A stretch of 64,000 nt of DNA from Chlorobium sp. (GTDB lineage Bacteria; Bacteroidota; Chlorobiia; Chlorobiales; Chlorobiaceae), in contig SZXX01000027.1 in assembly GCA_005843825.1 (NCBI GenBank), forward strand, positions 20,759-84,758, in the 5' to 3' direction. A program made the position numbers and the translations under genes. The notes beneath the pieces were generated by a model that was not told the origin of the DNA, did not search any database, and was given only the letters and a program-made list of their open reading frames with translations. Below are positions 53,086 through 61,922 of this stretch, in pieces (the first letter of the stretch is position 1; each line of letters begins with the position of its first letter).

Positions 53086-54453
53086 TCAGATATTCAGCTC
53101 TTCAAGAGCCTCTTGCAGGGTTTTGCAGCCGGCGATGGTTATCGGGAGTTTGAGGAGTGCTGGCTTCAATTCGCGGGTGTTGGCTTCGGGGAGGACAATT
53201 CGTTTGAAGCCGAGATGGGCAGCTTCCCTGATACGACGTTCGCTGTCGCTGATGGCTCTGAGTTCACCGGCAAGGCCGATTTCACCACAGCACACGGTTC
53301 CTGGGTCAACGGGCCGGTTCATGAGTCCAGAGGCAATGGCGGCTGCAATGGCGAGGTCGGCAGCCGGTTCAGCAAGTTTCAGGCCACCGGCTATTTTTAC
53401 AAAGACGTCCTGTCCCCAGGTTTCGATCTTAAGCCGGTTTTCAAGCACGGCGAGGATAATCGACATGCGTTTCAAATCGAACCCGGTGCTGATGCGTTGC
53501 GGCATTGAGTAATTGGTTTTTGATACAAGCGCCTGAACTTCCACCAAAAGAGCCCTTGTGCCTTCAATGGCCGCAAGTATCGAATTGCCGGGAACGTCAG
53601 TCCGGCGCCCTGAAATAAAAAATTCAGAGGGGTTGCTGACCTCTTCAAGGCCGGTTTCGTCCATGCGGAAGACGCCGATTTCATTGGTGGAGCCGAAGCG
53701 GTTTTTAACCGACCGTACAATGCGGTAGCGCTGGTATCCTTCCCCCTCAAACTGCAGCACAGTGTCGACCATGTGTTCAAGGGCTTTTGGCCCGGCAAGA
53801 GCTCCCTCTTTGGTGATATGTCCGATAATCATCAGGATGACGTTCTGCTGCTTTGCTGCACGGATCAAGGTAGCCGCGCACTCCCTGATCTGGGTAATGG
53901 TGCCTGCGGAACTCTGGTATTCGTCTGAATGGATGGTTTGAATGGAATCGATAATAACCAGGGCCGGCTTTTCACGTTCAATGACCGCAAGAATCCGCTC
54001 AAGGTTGACTTCAGGGATCAGCCAGAGGTTGTCGGCCTTTATGGAGAGCCTTCGTGCACGTTCACGGATCTGGTTCGGCGACTCTTCACCGGAGATATAG
54101 AGCACTTTTGCGGGTGCAAGTCGAGGGGCCAGCTGCAGCATCAGGGTTGACTTTCCTATGCCGGGTTCTCCGCCCACAAGCACCGCGGAGGCCTGCATGA
54201 GCCCTCCTCCAAGTACCCGGTCGAGCTCTCCGATGCCTGTCATAATGCGCTGGAACTCTGAAGGAACACAGTCATGCAGGTTCTGGACAATGGCAGCACC
54301 TTCCGGAGCGCCCTTCTGACGGTTTTTCTGTTCAGGTTCAATACGGGTTTCCTGCAGTGTCCCCCAACTCTGGCACTCAAAACATTTACCCTGATACTTC
54401 AGTGAAACGGCACCGCAGTTTGAACAGATGTACTTTGTCGTTGTTTTAGCCAT
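53086..54453 (-). CDS. radA: DNA repair protein RadA
   Basis: A 455-aa RecA-like ATPase that drives branch migration in recombination. It has an N-terminal zinc finger (C10, C13, C24, C27), Walker A GGEPGIGKS at 94-102, the RadA-specific KNRFGSTNE at about 250 and a C-terminal Lon-like domain with GGLKLAEPAADLAIAAAIAS. It starts seven bases after folD's stop, in one operon. Confidence 0.95.
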   Translation of the reverse strand: MAKTTTKYICSNCGAVSLKYQGKCFECQSWGTLQETRIEPEQKNRQKGAPEGAAIVQNLHDCVPSEFQRIMTGIGELDRVLGGGLMQASAVLVGGEPGIGKSTLMLQLAPRLAPAKVLYISGEESPNQIRERARRLSIKADNLWLIPEVNLERILAVIEREKPALVIIDSIQTIHSDEYQSSAGTITQIRECAATLIRAAKQQNVILMIIGHITKEGALAGPKALEHMVDTVLQFEGEGYQRYRIVRSVKNRFGSTNEIGVFRMDETGLEEVSNPSEFFISGRRTDVPGNSILAAIEGTRALLVEVQALVSKTNYSMPQRISTGFDLKRMSIILAVLENRLKIETWGQDVFVKIAGGLKLAEPAADLAIAAAIASGLMNRPVDPGTVCCGEIGLAGELRAISDSERRIREAAHLGFKRIVLPEANTRELKPALLKLPITIAGCKTLQEALEELNI

Positions 54454-54459
54454 TATGGA

Positions 54460-55347
54460 TCAAAGACCGTTGAAGCGCTGGAAGGAGAGCAGCGTGTTTT
54501 TCATGAGCATGGCAATAGTCATCGGGCCGACTCCGCCAGGTACCGGGGTGATGGCAGAAGCGATCGCCGATACTCCATCGAAATCCACATCGCCTACAAT
54601 GCGGCAGCCGCTTTTTTTTGCGGGATCATCAATGTAGTTGATGCCGACATCTATCACTACGGCGCCCGGTTTGACCATATCGGCGGTTATAAATCCGGCA
54701 TGGCCAACAGCTGCGATGAGAATATCTGCCTGTCTGGTGAAGAATGGAATATTTTTGGTAGCCGAATGGCAGATGGTGACCGTGCAGTTTGCAGCGTCGA
54801 GTTTCTGCAGCATCAGGTTCGCCATAGGTTTGCCGACAATATTGCTGCGACCGACGACAACACAGTGTTTGCCTTGGGTCTCAATCTTATACCGATCCAG
54901 CAATTCCAGGATTCCATAAGGCGTAGGGCTTACAAAACATTTGTCGAGATCTCCCATGACAAGGAGGCCGAGGTTTTCAGGATGAAATCCGTCAACATCC
55001 TTGGAAGGATTGATGGCGAGCGTGACGGTTAATTCATCAATGTGCTCTGGAAGAGGCTGCTGCACAAGAATGCCGTGGACGGCCGGGTCATTGTTCAGTT
55101 CGTGAATGGTATGAAGCAAAAGCTCCTGGGTTGTTTCGGCAGGCATTTCAATCAGGGTGGAAATCATCCCGATCTCTTTGCATGTTTTAGCTTTATTGCG
55201 TACATAAGCCTGCGAGGCTTGATCCTGGCCGACAATGATGACTGTCAGACCTGGAACTTTGCCTGTAACAGCTTTGAAGCTCTCAACGCTGGCTTTCAGT
55301 TCATTTATCAGGTCCAGAGAGACCTTTTTCCCGTCGATAATGAGCAT
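54460..55347 (-). CDS. folD: Methylenetetrahydrofolate dehydrogenase/cyclohydrolase
   Basis: A 295-aa bifunctional enzyme that interconverts methylene-, methenyl- and formyl-tetrahydrofolate. The catalytic Tyr-Lys are in SQAYVRNKAKTC (about 46-57). HGILVQQPLPEHID and VVGRSNIVGKPMANLML are the family signatures. GGVGPMTIAMLM lies near the end. It shares a transcript with radA. Confidence 0.95.
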   Translation of the reverse strand: MLIIDGKKVSLDLINELKASVESFKAVTGKVPGLTVIIVGQDQASQAYVRNKAKTCKEIGMISTLIEMPAETTQELLLHTIHELNNDPAVHGILVQQPLPEHIDELTVTLAINPSKDVDGFHPENLGLLVMGDLDKCFVSPTPYGILELLDRYKIETQGKHCVVVGRSNIVGKPMANLMLQKLDAANCTVTICHSATKNIPFFTRQADILIAAVGHAGFITADMVKPGAVVIDVGINYIDDPAKKSGCRIVGDVDFDGVSAIASAITPVPGGVGPMTIAMLMKNTLLSFQRFNGL

Positions 55348-55541
55348 GGCTGGTTTTACGTGGTTGCGATCTATTGTGTTTTCAACAAGCTTTTTGCTTG
55401 TCCAATATAAGGAGCTCGCAGCTATGAAAAATTTATCGAGGCACTGAATCTGAAAAAAATACGTTCTTACAGATTCTCTATCTGATGATTTTTGCCCAGG
55501 GAAATTTCATGACGCTTTTATTCAAACAAAGATAGCCCTTT

Positions 55542-56114
55542 ATGAGTATGGTTTCTATAGGTGATGTTCTTGTCGACAAGGATGTGATTCAGGCTTTGTT
55601 CTCCTGCGATTTTCATGAGTGCAAAGGGGCGTGCTGTGTTGAGGGGGAGCTTGGAGCTCCGTTGTCGGATAGTGAAGCTGAAGAGCTTCAGCATCTGCCT
55701 GTTGAGTTCTTGAGGATGCTTCCTGAAAAGAGTGTTAAATATCTTAACCGTCACGGAAGTGTAGAGGTCTATCAGGGACGGCAGTATACCAGAACCATTG
55801 ATAGTCGGGAGTGTGTTTTTACCAGTGTTCGCGACGGAATAACCGTTTGTGCCATTGAAATTGCATTTCGCGATGGTCTTTTGAACTTTGACAAGCCATT
55901 ATCGTGCCAATTATTTCCGATAAGGGTAAGAAAAAAGTTTGGTTTGGACTATCTTGTCTATGAACAACACTCTATGTGCCGCTCTGCCCGGAAAGCCGGA
56001 GCCGAACGACAGGTAAAACTTATTGATTATGTTCAACAAGCTCTCAGTCAATTGTATGGCAGTGACTGGATAAAAAGTTTGAAAGCATTTATTGATGTGT
56101 CTCCCATGAAGTAA
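55542..56114 (+). CDS. DUF3109 Cys-rich protein
   Basis: A 190-aa protein of the DUF3109 family with many conserved Cys: CDFHECKGACC near residue 25, ECVFTS, VCAIE, CQLFPIR and MCRSA. These probably bind a metal such as zinc or iron, as in YkgJ-type proteins. Function is unknown. Its stop overlaps the rpoN start by one base, so it is co-translated with sigma-54. Confidence 0.8.
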   Translation: MSMVSIGDVLVDKDVIQALFSCDFHECKGACCVEGELGAPLSDSEAEELQHLPVEFLRMLPEKSVKYLNRHGSVEVYQGRQYTRTIDSRECVFTSVRDGITVCAIEIAFRDGLLNFDKPLSCQLFPIRVRKKFGLDYLVYEQHSMCRSARKAGAERQVKLIDYVQQALSQLYGSDWIKSLKAFIDVSPMK

Positions 56115-57565
56115 TGTCAGAAATCAGGCTTCAACAAAAACAAAAGCTGCTTCTTTCTGCTCAGCAGATTTTAAGCAGTCAGCTCCTTCAGCTTCCGATG
56201 TTGAATCTGGAACAGCGGATTTACGAAGAGTTACAGGAAAATCCCCTGCTGGAAGTTGTTGAAGAGCGAAAAGATACCGCTGGTGATGTTGCTGATGATA
56301 GTGACAGGGAAGAGAGTGACGATATGTTTGATTCGGTTGAGCGCTTCAGTAAAAGTTCGCTGAAGGATCGCCACGATGCACCCTCTTCAGGAGTGCACAG
56401 TGAAGGGCGGCTGAGTTTTACCGGTGATAGCGGCTCAAAGGAGAGATTCTTTCAGGCGGTTCAGCATGACAGCTTTCATGAAATACTGCTCAAACAGCTG
56501 GCCCTGCAGGAAGGAGTTGGCCGTCGTGAAGTGATGATAGCCCTTGAGATTCTCGGCAACCTTGATGGCGATGGTTATTTTACGGAAGAGTACAGCGTTA
56601 TTGTTGATGCTCTTGAGCTTGAAGGTATTGACGTCACCAAAAAAGAGCTTGAGAGGGTTTTACGTAAAATCTGGTTTCTCGATCCACCCGGAGTTGCCGT
56701 AAAAGGGTTGCGTGAACGGCTTCTTGTGCAGCTTGAGTTTAGTGCGGGCCGGTATGACCCGGCAACCTATAAAGTTGCGACCAGAATTCTCCGGGATCAT
56801 TTTGATGATTTTCTGCACAGGCGCTATGAACTGCTGCTTAAAAGGCTGCCGGATCCCATTGACAGGGTTGAATCGGCTATTTCCATTATAACAGCTCTTG
56901 ATCCCCATCCCGGAATTTTTCAAGACGAAGGCGGGCATTATATCACCCCGGATTTTGTAGTGAGCTATGAAAACGGTGAGCTTACAGCAGTGCTCAATGA
57001 CAGAAGTGCTCTTTCTGTAAAGGTAAGTGATGTTTATCTGGATCGATTGAAAAACAGGAAAGGCCCAAAAGATGAAAAGCAGTTTATCCGCAAGAACCTT
57101 CAGCGCGCTAAAGAGTTTACCAGTGCCATTGAAACAAGGCGACAGACCCTTATAAAGGTAATTGAAGCCCTGATGAAGATGCAGTATGGATTTTTTGTTT
57201 ACGGGCCTGAGCGGGTGGTTCCTCTTGGCATGAAAACCATAGCAGCTGAAACCGGTCTTGATATATCGACCATCAGCCGGGCAGTTAACGGCAAATATGT
57301 TCAGACCCGTTTCGGGGCTTTTGAATTAAAGTATTTTTTCAGCGGGGGCTTGTCGACAGAGGAGGGAGACGATTTGTCGAGCAAGATTATCCGCCAGTAT
57401 ATCACTGATATGGTTAAAGAGGAAGATTCAGCTCATCCACTGAGTGATGACCGAATGACTGAGATGTTGATAGAAAGGGGAGTGCATATTGCTCGAAGAA
57501 CGGTTGCAAAATACCGTGAACAAATGCAAATTCCAGTTGCAAGATTAAGAAAAAAAATATTTTAA
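56114..57565 (+). CDS. rpoN: RNA polymerase sigma-54 factor
   Basis: A 483-aa sigma-54. Region I is the Gln/Leu-rich start (LRLQ-type RLQQKQKLLLSAQQILSSQL), an acidic region II follows, and the core-binding and -12 regions lead to a helix-turn-helix (ETGLDISTISRAVNGKY). The RpoN box ARRTVAKYRE is near the C-terminus and reads the -24 element. It follows the DUF3109 gene and precedes hslVU. Confidence 0.95.
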   Translation: MSEIRLQQKQKLLLSAQQILSSQLLQLPMLNLEQRIYEELQENPLLEVVEERKDTAGDVADDSDREESDDMFDSVERFSKSSLKDRHDAPSSGVHSEGRLSFTGDSGSKERFFQAVQHDSFHEILLKQLALQEGVGRREVMIALEILGNLDGDGYFTEEYSVIVDALELEGIDVTKKELERVLRKIWFLDPPGVAVKGLRERLLVQLEFSAGRYDPATYKVATRILRDHFDDFLHRRYELLLKRLPDPIDRVESAISIITALDPHPGIFQDEGGHYITPDFVVSYENGELTAVLNDRSALSVKVSDVYLDRLKNRKGPKDEKQFIRKNLQRAKEFTSAIETRRQTLIKVIEALMKMQYGFFVYGPERVVPLGMKTIAAETGLDISTISRAVNGKYVQTRFGAFELKYFFSGGLSTEEGDDLSSKIIRQYITDMVKEEDSAHPLSDDRMTEMLIERGVHIARRTVAKYREQMQIPVARLRKKIF

Positions 57566-57568
57566 TTG

Positions 57569-58117
57569 ATGAAGAATAACCAGAAACCACTGATCCGTTC
57601 AACCACAGTGATCGGTGTTATAAGGGATGGGAAGGCGGCACTTGGAAGTGATGGCCAGATGACCCTTGGCAATACTATTCTCAAACAATCGACTCGTAAA
57701 ATAAGACGATTGTATCAGGGGCGTCTTGTTGCCGGGTTCGCCGGTGCTACGGCCGATGCGGTGACCCTTCTTGACCGGTTTGAAGAAAAACTTGAGGCGT
57801 TTAATGGAAAGCTGGATCGCGCTGCTGTTGAACTTGCCCGGGACTGGCGGACTGACAAGTATCTCAGAAAGCTTGAGGCAATGCTCGCTATTGTCAGCAA
57901 GGATAAGGCTCTTATTATTTCCGGAACAGGTGATGTGATTGAGCCTGAGGATGGTATTGTAGCTATTGGCAGTGGCAGTATGTATGCTCTTGCTGCCGCA
58001 CGTTCGCTCATGAAACATTCTGCTCTTTCGGCAAAGGATATTGTCCATGAGAGTTTGAAGATAGCTGCCGATATCTGTATTTATACCAACGATCATATTG
58101 TTATTGAAGAGGTCTAA
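57569..58117 (+). CDS. hslV: ATP-dependent protease subunit HslV
   Basis: A 182-aa N-terminal-nucleophile peptidase that forms the core of the HslUV protease. The conserved STTVIGVIRDG and GSDGQMTLGNT align with the mature N-terminus of HslV, which puts the catalytic Thr at T12, after an 11-residue leader that would have to be removed. Most HslV have the Thr right after Met. A TTG at 57566 is an alternative start. hslU follows after 69 bp. Confidence 0.92.
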   Translation: MKNNQKPLIRSTTVIGVIRDGKAALGSDGQMTLGNTILKQSTRKIRRLYQGRLVAGFAGATADAVTLLDRFEEKLEAFNGKLDRAAVELARDWRTDKYLRKLEAMLAIVSKDKALIISGTGDVIEPEDGIVAIGSGSMYALAAARSLMKHSALSAKDIVHESLKIAADICIYTNDHIVIEEV

Positions 58118-58186
58118 GCATGTGCATTGTAACTTCGGCAACGACGGCGGAGGGAGATGTTTTTTTTGTAATTCACAACTTGCAGC

Positions 58187-59671
58187 ATGGAAATTACTAC
58201 AAAGGGTCAGGGGAATGTTTTTGTATCGCCCGAAGCCAATAGCGGAATAAACAGTTCAATTGCAGCCACTAATCTGACTCCTAACCAGATTGTTTCCCAG
58301 CTTGATAAATATATAATCGGCCAGAAAGATGCGAAAAAATCTGTTGCGATAGCGTTGCGCAACAGGCTTCGCCGCCAGCACGTGAGTGATGAGTTGCGTG
58401 ATGAAATCATGCCCAACAACATTATCATGATCGGCCCTACCGGCGTGGGAAAAACCGAAATTGCCCGCAGGCTTGCCAAGCTTGCAAGAGCGCCGTTTGT
58501 AAAGGTAGAAGCTTCAAAATTTACTGAGGTGGGCTATGTCGGCCGCGATGTCGAGTCGATGATTCGTGATCTTGTCGATCAGTCTGTTGCGATGGTCAGA
58601 AGTGAGAAGTCAGAAGAGGTTCGCGAAAAAGCAGCACTTCTTGTAGAAGAGCGCCTGCTCGATATTCTGCTTCCACCTCTTTCTTCAAGCAACTCCCAGG
58701 ATAATGAAATGCTGAATGAAGAGGATGCTCCAGCGCAGACATCGGCTGATGAACACGATAAGTCGCTTGAGGTTAATCGCCGAAGCCGCAAAAAAATGCT
58801 TGAACGGCTTCGCAATGGAAAGCTCGAGGACCGACAGATTGAAATGGATACAACCGGCGATAATCCCGGCGGGATGATGCAGGTATTTGGCCCTCTCGGC
58901 CAGATGGAGGAGATCGGGGGAATCATGCAGGACCTTATGAGCGGGCTCCCTCGCAAACGCAAAAAAAGAAGGGTTTCAATTGCCGAAGCCCGCAAGCTTC
59001 TCGAACAGGAAGAGGTACAGAAGCTTATTGATATGGACAGTGTCGTCAAGGAGGCTATCAACAAGGTTGAGCAGTCAGGTATTGTTTTTATTGATGAGAT
59101 CGATAAAATTGCAGCTCCATCGTCCGGAGCCGGCGGTAAAGGGCCTGATGTGAGTCGTGAAGGTGTTCAGCGTGATCTTCTGCCTATTGTTGAGGGTTCC
59201 AACGTTGCAACCAAACATGGCATGGTAAAGACTGATCATGTGTTGTTCATTGCTTCCGGAGCGTTCCATGTTGCAAAGCCTTCTGACTTGATTCCTGAGC
59301 TTCAGGGCCGTTTTCCGATCCGCGTTGAACTGAAAAGCCTGACGGAGGAAGATTTTTATCTTATTCTCACACAGCCTGAAAATGCCCTGATCAAACAGTA
59401 TTCAGCACTGCTTGCGACCGAAGGTGTTGACTTGACATTCAGCGATGGAGCTATCCGGGAGATTGCCAAAATTGCGGCAAGGGTTAATGAAAGTGTTGAA
59501 AATATCGGCGCAAGAAGGCTGCATACCATTATGACGAATCTCCTTGAGGAACTGATGTTTAATATTCCTGAGAATTTTTCAGATGAACATGTTGAGATTG
59601 ATGAAACCATGGTGAAAGAAAAACTGAACCATGTTGTGGCCGACAGAGATCTCAGCCAGTATATCCTGTAA
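58187..59671 (+). CDS. hslU: HslU AAA+ unfoldase
   Basis: A 494-aa hexameric ATPase that unfolds proteins and feeds them to HslV. Walker A is GPTGVGKT at 83-90; the pore motif GYVGRD is at about 113-118; Walker B is VFIDEIDKI. The I-domain insert is long and acidic (about 155-250). The C-terminal DLSQYIL tail is the part that docks into HslV. The N-terminus is about 25 residues longer than that of E. coli HslU. Confidence 0.95.
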   Translation: MEITTKGQGNVFVSPEANSGINSSIAATNLTPNQIVSQLDKYIIGQKDAKKSVAIALRNRLRRQHVSDELRDEIMPNNIIMIGPTGVGKTEIARRLAKLARAPFVKVEASKFTEVGYVGRDVESMIRDLVDQSVAMVRSEKSEEVREKAALLVEERLLDILLPPLSSSNSQDNEMLNEEDAPAQTSADEHDKSLEVNRRSRKKMLERLRNGKLEDRQIEMDTTGDNPGGMMQVFGPLGQMEEIGGIMQDLMSGLPRKRKKRRVSIAEARKLLEQEEVQKLIDMDSVVKEAINKVEQSGIVFIDEIDKIAAPSSGAGGKGPDVSREGVQRDLLPIVEGSNVATKHGMVKTDHVLFIASGAFHVAKPSDLIPELQGRFPIRVELKSLTEEDFYLILTQPENALIKQYSALLATEGVDLTFSDGAIREIAKIAARVNESVENIGARRLHTIMTNLLEELMFNIPENFSDEHVEIDETMVKEKLNHVVADRDLSQYIL

Positions 59672-59729
59672 GATTTATTTTTTATCTATGGCTGATCAGG
59701 TGTAACTGGCCTGATCGGTCACAACCATC

Positions 59730-60179
59730 ATGATAACCGCGATGTCAATACTTGTTCTTAACGGCCCGAACCTCTCACGGCTCGGAAAACGCGAACCGGC
59801 AGTTTATGGCTATCAGACTCTTGATGATATCAATCGCGGCCTTGTGGAGAGTTTTCCTGATGTGACCTTTGATTTTTTTCAGTCTGAAGATGAAGGCGCT
59901 TTGCTGGAAAAACTCTTTCATATCGAGGATAAGGGCGGCTACAGGGGTGTTCTGCTCAATGCCGGAGCATTTACGCACTACTCGATAGCGCTTCGTGATG
60001 CTATCAGCGGTGTGGCCATTCCGGTTGTTGAGATCCATCTTTCCAATATTTTTGCCCGTGAGGAGTTTCGCCGCACCTCAGTTATTTCTGAAGTGTGTGT
60101 CGGCGTCATCAGCGGGTTCGGAGCGAACAGCTATCATCTTGGGGTAAGGGCTCTTCTGGGGATTTCCAGTAAACCGTAA
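59730..60179 (+). CDS. aroQ: 3-dehydroquinate dehydratase, type II
   Basis: A 149-aa shikimate-pathway enzyme. ILVLNGPNLSRLGKREPAVYG has the catalytic Arg and Tyr. NAGAFTHYSIALRDAI and VEIHLSNIFAREEFR have the active-site Asn and His. ATGs at 59730 and 59742 are both possible. Confidence 0.94.
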   Translation: MITAMSILVLNGPNLSRLGKREPAVYGYQTLDDINRGLVESFPDVTFDFFQSEDEGALLEKLFHIEDKGGYRGVLLNAGAFTHYSIALRDAISGVAIPVVEIHLSNIFAREEFRRTSVISEVCVGVISGFGANSYHLGVRALLGISSKP

Positions 60180-60184
60180 AGCTA

Positions 60185-61012
60185 CTACTCATTCGTAAGC
60201 TTTTTCAAGAGTGCGCGCATTTCCTCAATGCGTATTTTATCAGTTTCAAACAGGATTGGCTTCTCCAGAGCGGTCTTCATTAAAACTATTGCTTCCTCTT
60301 TGTTTCCTGAATCAATACAGATTAACGCCAGTTCATGGTAATTCCTGATGATTCTGGAATCATGGCTGATTGCTTTCCGAAATGCTTTTTCAGCCAGAGT
60401 AAAATCGCCCTTCGGTACCTCTCCGAGGAAGGCATTGCCAACCATTCTTTTGAACCAACCTATTTTCGCGGCTTCGCGGTAATAAGAGCCGAGCATCGAA
60501 AGAGCAGTTTCATCGTTTGGATTTAAGCGAAGAGCCGTGTCAAGTTCACGTTTTATCTCTTTGGCGCGTTTTAATTTTTCCTTGGTGCCGATTTTGTCAG
60601 CCATCATTCCGAGTGATGCGGCAAGCCAGGTATGCCCTTTACCATTGAGACTGTCAAGAGAGATGCAGGTGCGTGCATATTCAGCAGCTTTATGGAAGTG
60701 ATGCATCCGTGCATCAGAGTTTCCCGGCGGAACTGCTTCTCCAAGGCTTACATGCAGTCGTGCCATTTTCCAGTTGAGATCCGCATTTCCGGGGTTATTG
60801 CGAAGCTCCAAGGAGTATAGAGAATCAGCTTTTGGATAGTTCATGTGCCATAACGCCTCGTCCGCGACCTCAACTGGCGTTGCTGTTCGTATGACTTTTG
60901 CTGCTTTTCCTGGTTTTGCAGAAACTTCTGTTAAAGGTGCCGTGAACAAAAAAAGAAGAAAAAGAAAAATCCGTAGATAGCTAAAGGCTTGACGATTTTT
61001 ATGGGTTTGCAT
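60185..61012 (-). CDS. Exported TPR-repeat protein
   Basis: A 275-aa protein with a signal peptide (YLRIFLFLLFLFTAPLTEVSA) and helical TPR-like repeats: EVADEALWHMNYPKADSLYS, HKAAEYARTCISLDSLNGKG, ELDTALRLNPNDETALSMLG and AEKAFRKAISHDSRIIRNYH. It probably acts as a periplasmic scaffold. The ATG at 61012 is used; the ATG at 61030 would overlap the doxX-like gene. Confidence 0.75.
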   Translation of the reverse strand: MQTHKNRQAFSYLRIFLFLLFLFTAPLTEVSAKPGKAAKVIRTATPVEVADEALWHMNYPKADSLYSLELRNNPGNADLNWKMARLHVSLGEAVPPGNSDARMHHFHKAAEYARTCISLDSLNGKGHTWLAASLGMMADKIGTKEKLKRAKEIKRELDTALRLNPNDETALSMLGSYYREAAKIGWFKRMVGNAFLGEVPKGDFTLAEKAFRKAISHDSRIIRNYHELALICIDSGNKEEAIVLMKTALEKPILFETDKIRIEEMRALLKKLTNE

Positions 61013-61017
61013 TTTTG

Positions 61018-61488
61018 TTATTTGAACCATATGGACTCAGGGTATTTGTGGTGAAGCTGCTTGTCAAATCCAAACCATTGGCCGGACGGTAACAGCATCA
61101 TCAACACGGAAAAAATCATAAATGGCGGAAGGGTAAGGTTGTAAAAGCCACCGGCAGCAAAGTTAAGCACCAGAAATAAGGCAAGAGCAGCATGGACCCT
61201 GACAGCAATACCAAAGAAAAGCGATAGGCCGACAAAAAGTTCCACGACAGTAACAATCCATGCAATCGGAAATGCTAACGGAATAGCAAAGTGCTCAAGA
61301 TAGCTGGACTGGAATGATCCGGCCGGAAGCTCGGCAAAACGCTTTGCGAAAAAGTCATGCATGAGGCCACTCCATAACCACCCTTTTACCAGCTTATGCC
61401 AGAAGCCATAGAGAAAAAACGCGGCAAAGAGATAACGTCCTGCAATAAAAAGAATAATCCCGGCGCTCTTTAGAGGATTCTGTTTCAT
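61018..61488 (-). CDS. DoxX-family membrane protein
   Basis: A 156-aa protein with four hydrophobic helices and the DoxX phrases FAAFFLYGFWHKLVKGWLWS and VTVVELFVGLSLFFGIAVRV. DoxX-like proteins take part in quinone- or thiosulfate-linked redox steps in some organisms. It is transcribed together with the TPR protein downstream. Confidence 0.8.
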   Translation of the reverse strand: MKQNPLKSAGIILFIAGRYLFAAFFLYGFWHKLVKGWLWSGLMHDFFAKRFAELPAGSFQSSYLEHFAIPLAFPIAWIVTVVELFVGLSLFFGIAVRVHAALALFLVLNFAAGGFYNLTLPPFMIFSVLMMLLPSGQWFGFDKQLHHKYPESIWFK

Positions 61489-61922
61489 CTTTCTGTTATT
61501 GTTGTTGAGGGCCTTCTGCGTTGATATCGGGTGTTGTTACAACCTTATTAGAGTGCCAAATGTTCTCAAAACTTGCACTACATACAGGGTATGAAATCAC
61601 GCAGTAACATATCATACTAATGTTCGTTAGGAGACCTGTTGCGCCCGGTAATAAATTTATAAATATAAATAAAGCAAAAAAAAGTCATCCTTCCCGCAAA
61701 TATAAGTTTTTCCATCAATAGAGTTTCACCGATCCGGCAGTTTCAACCGTAACAAGGGCCGGTCAGGAGGTAATTGTTATCGGAGGATTGATCATTCAAT
61801 CCGGTGCGAAATGAAGGTCAATCTGTAAAGCGGGTGCTACCGGTTTGTCACGATATTTGCATGAAAGAGAATGCCAAATATTGCACCAAACCCTTGCCAT
61901 AGTCAGCTCATCGGGTGTCTTG
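61489..61922. other. Intergenic stretch without a recognised gene
   Basis: It is AT-rich in the middle (about 61650-61690, ATAAATTTATAAATATAAAT) and lies between the histidine kinase end and the doxX-like start. The doxX promoter is expected near 61490-61600. No RNA gene or repeat was identified. Confidence 0.4.
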
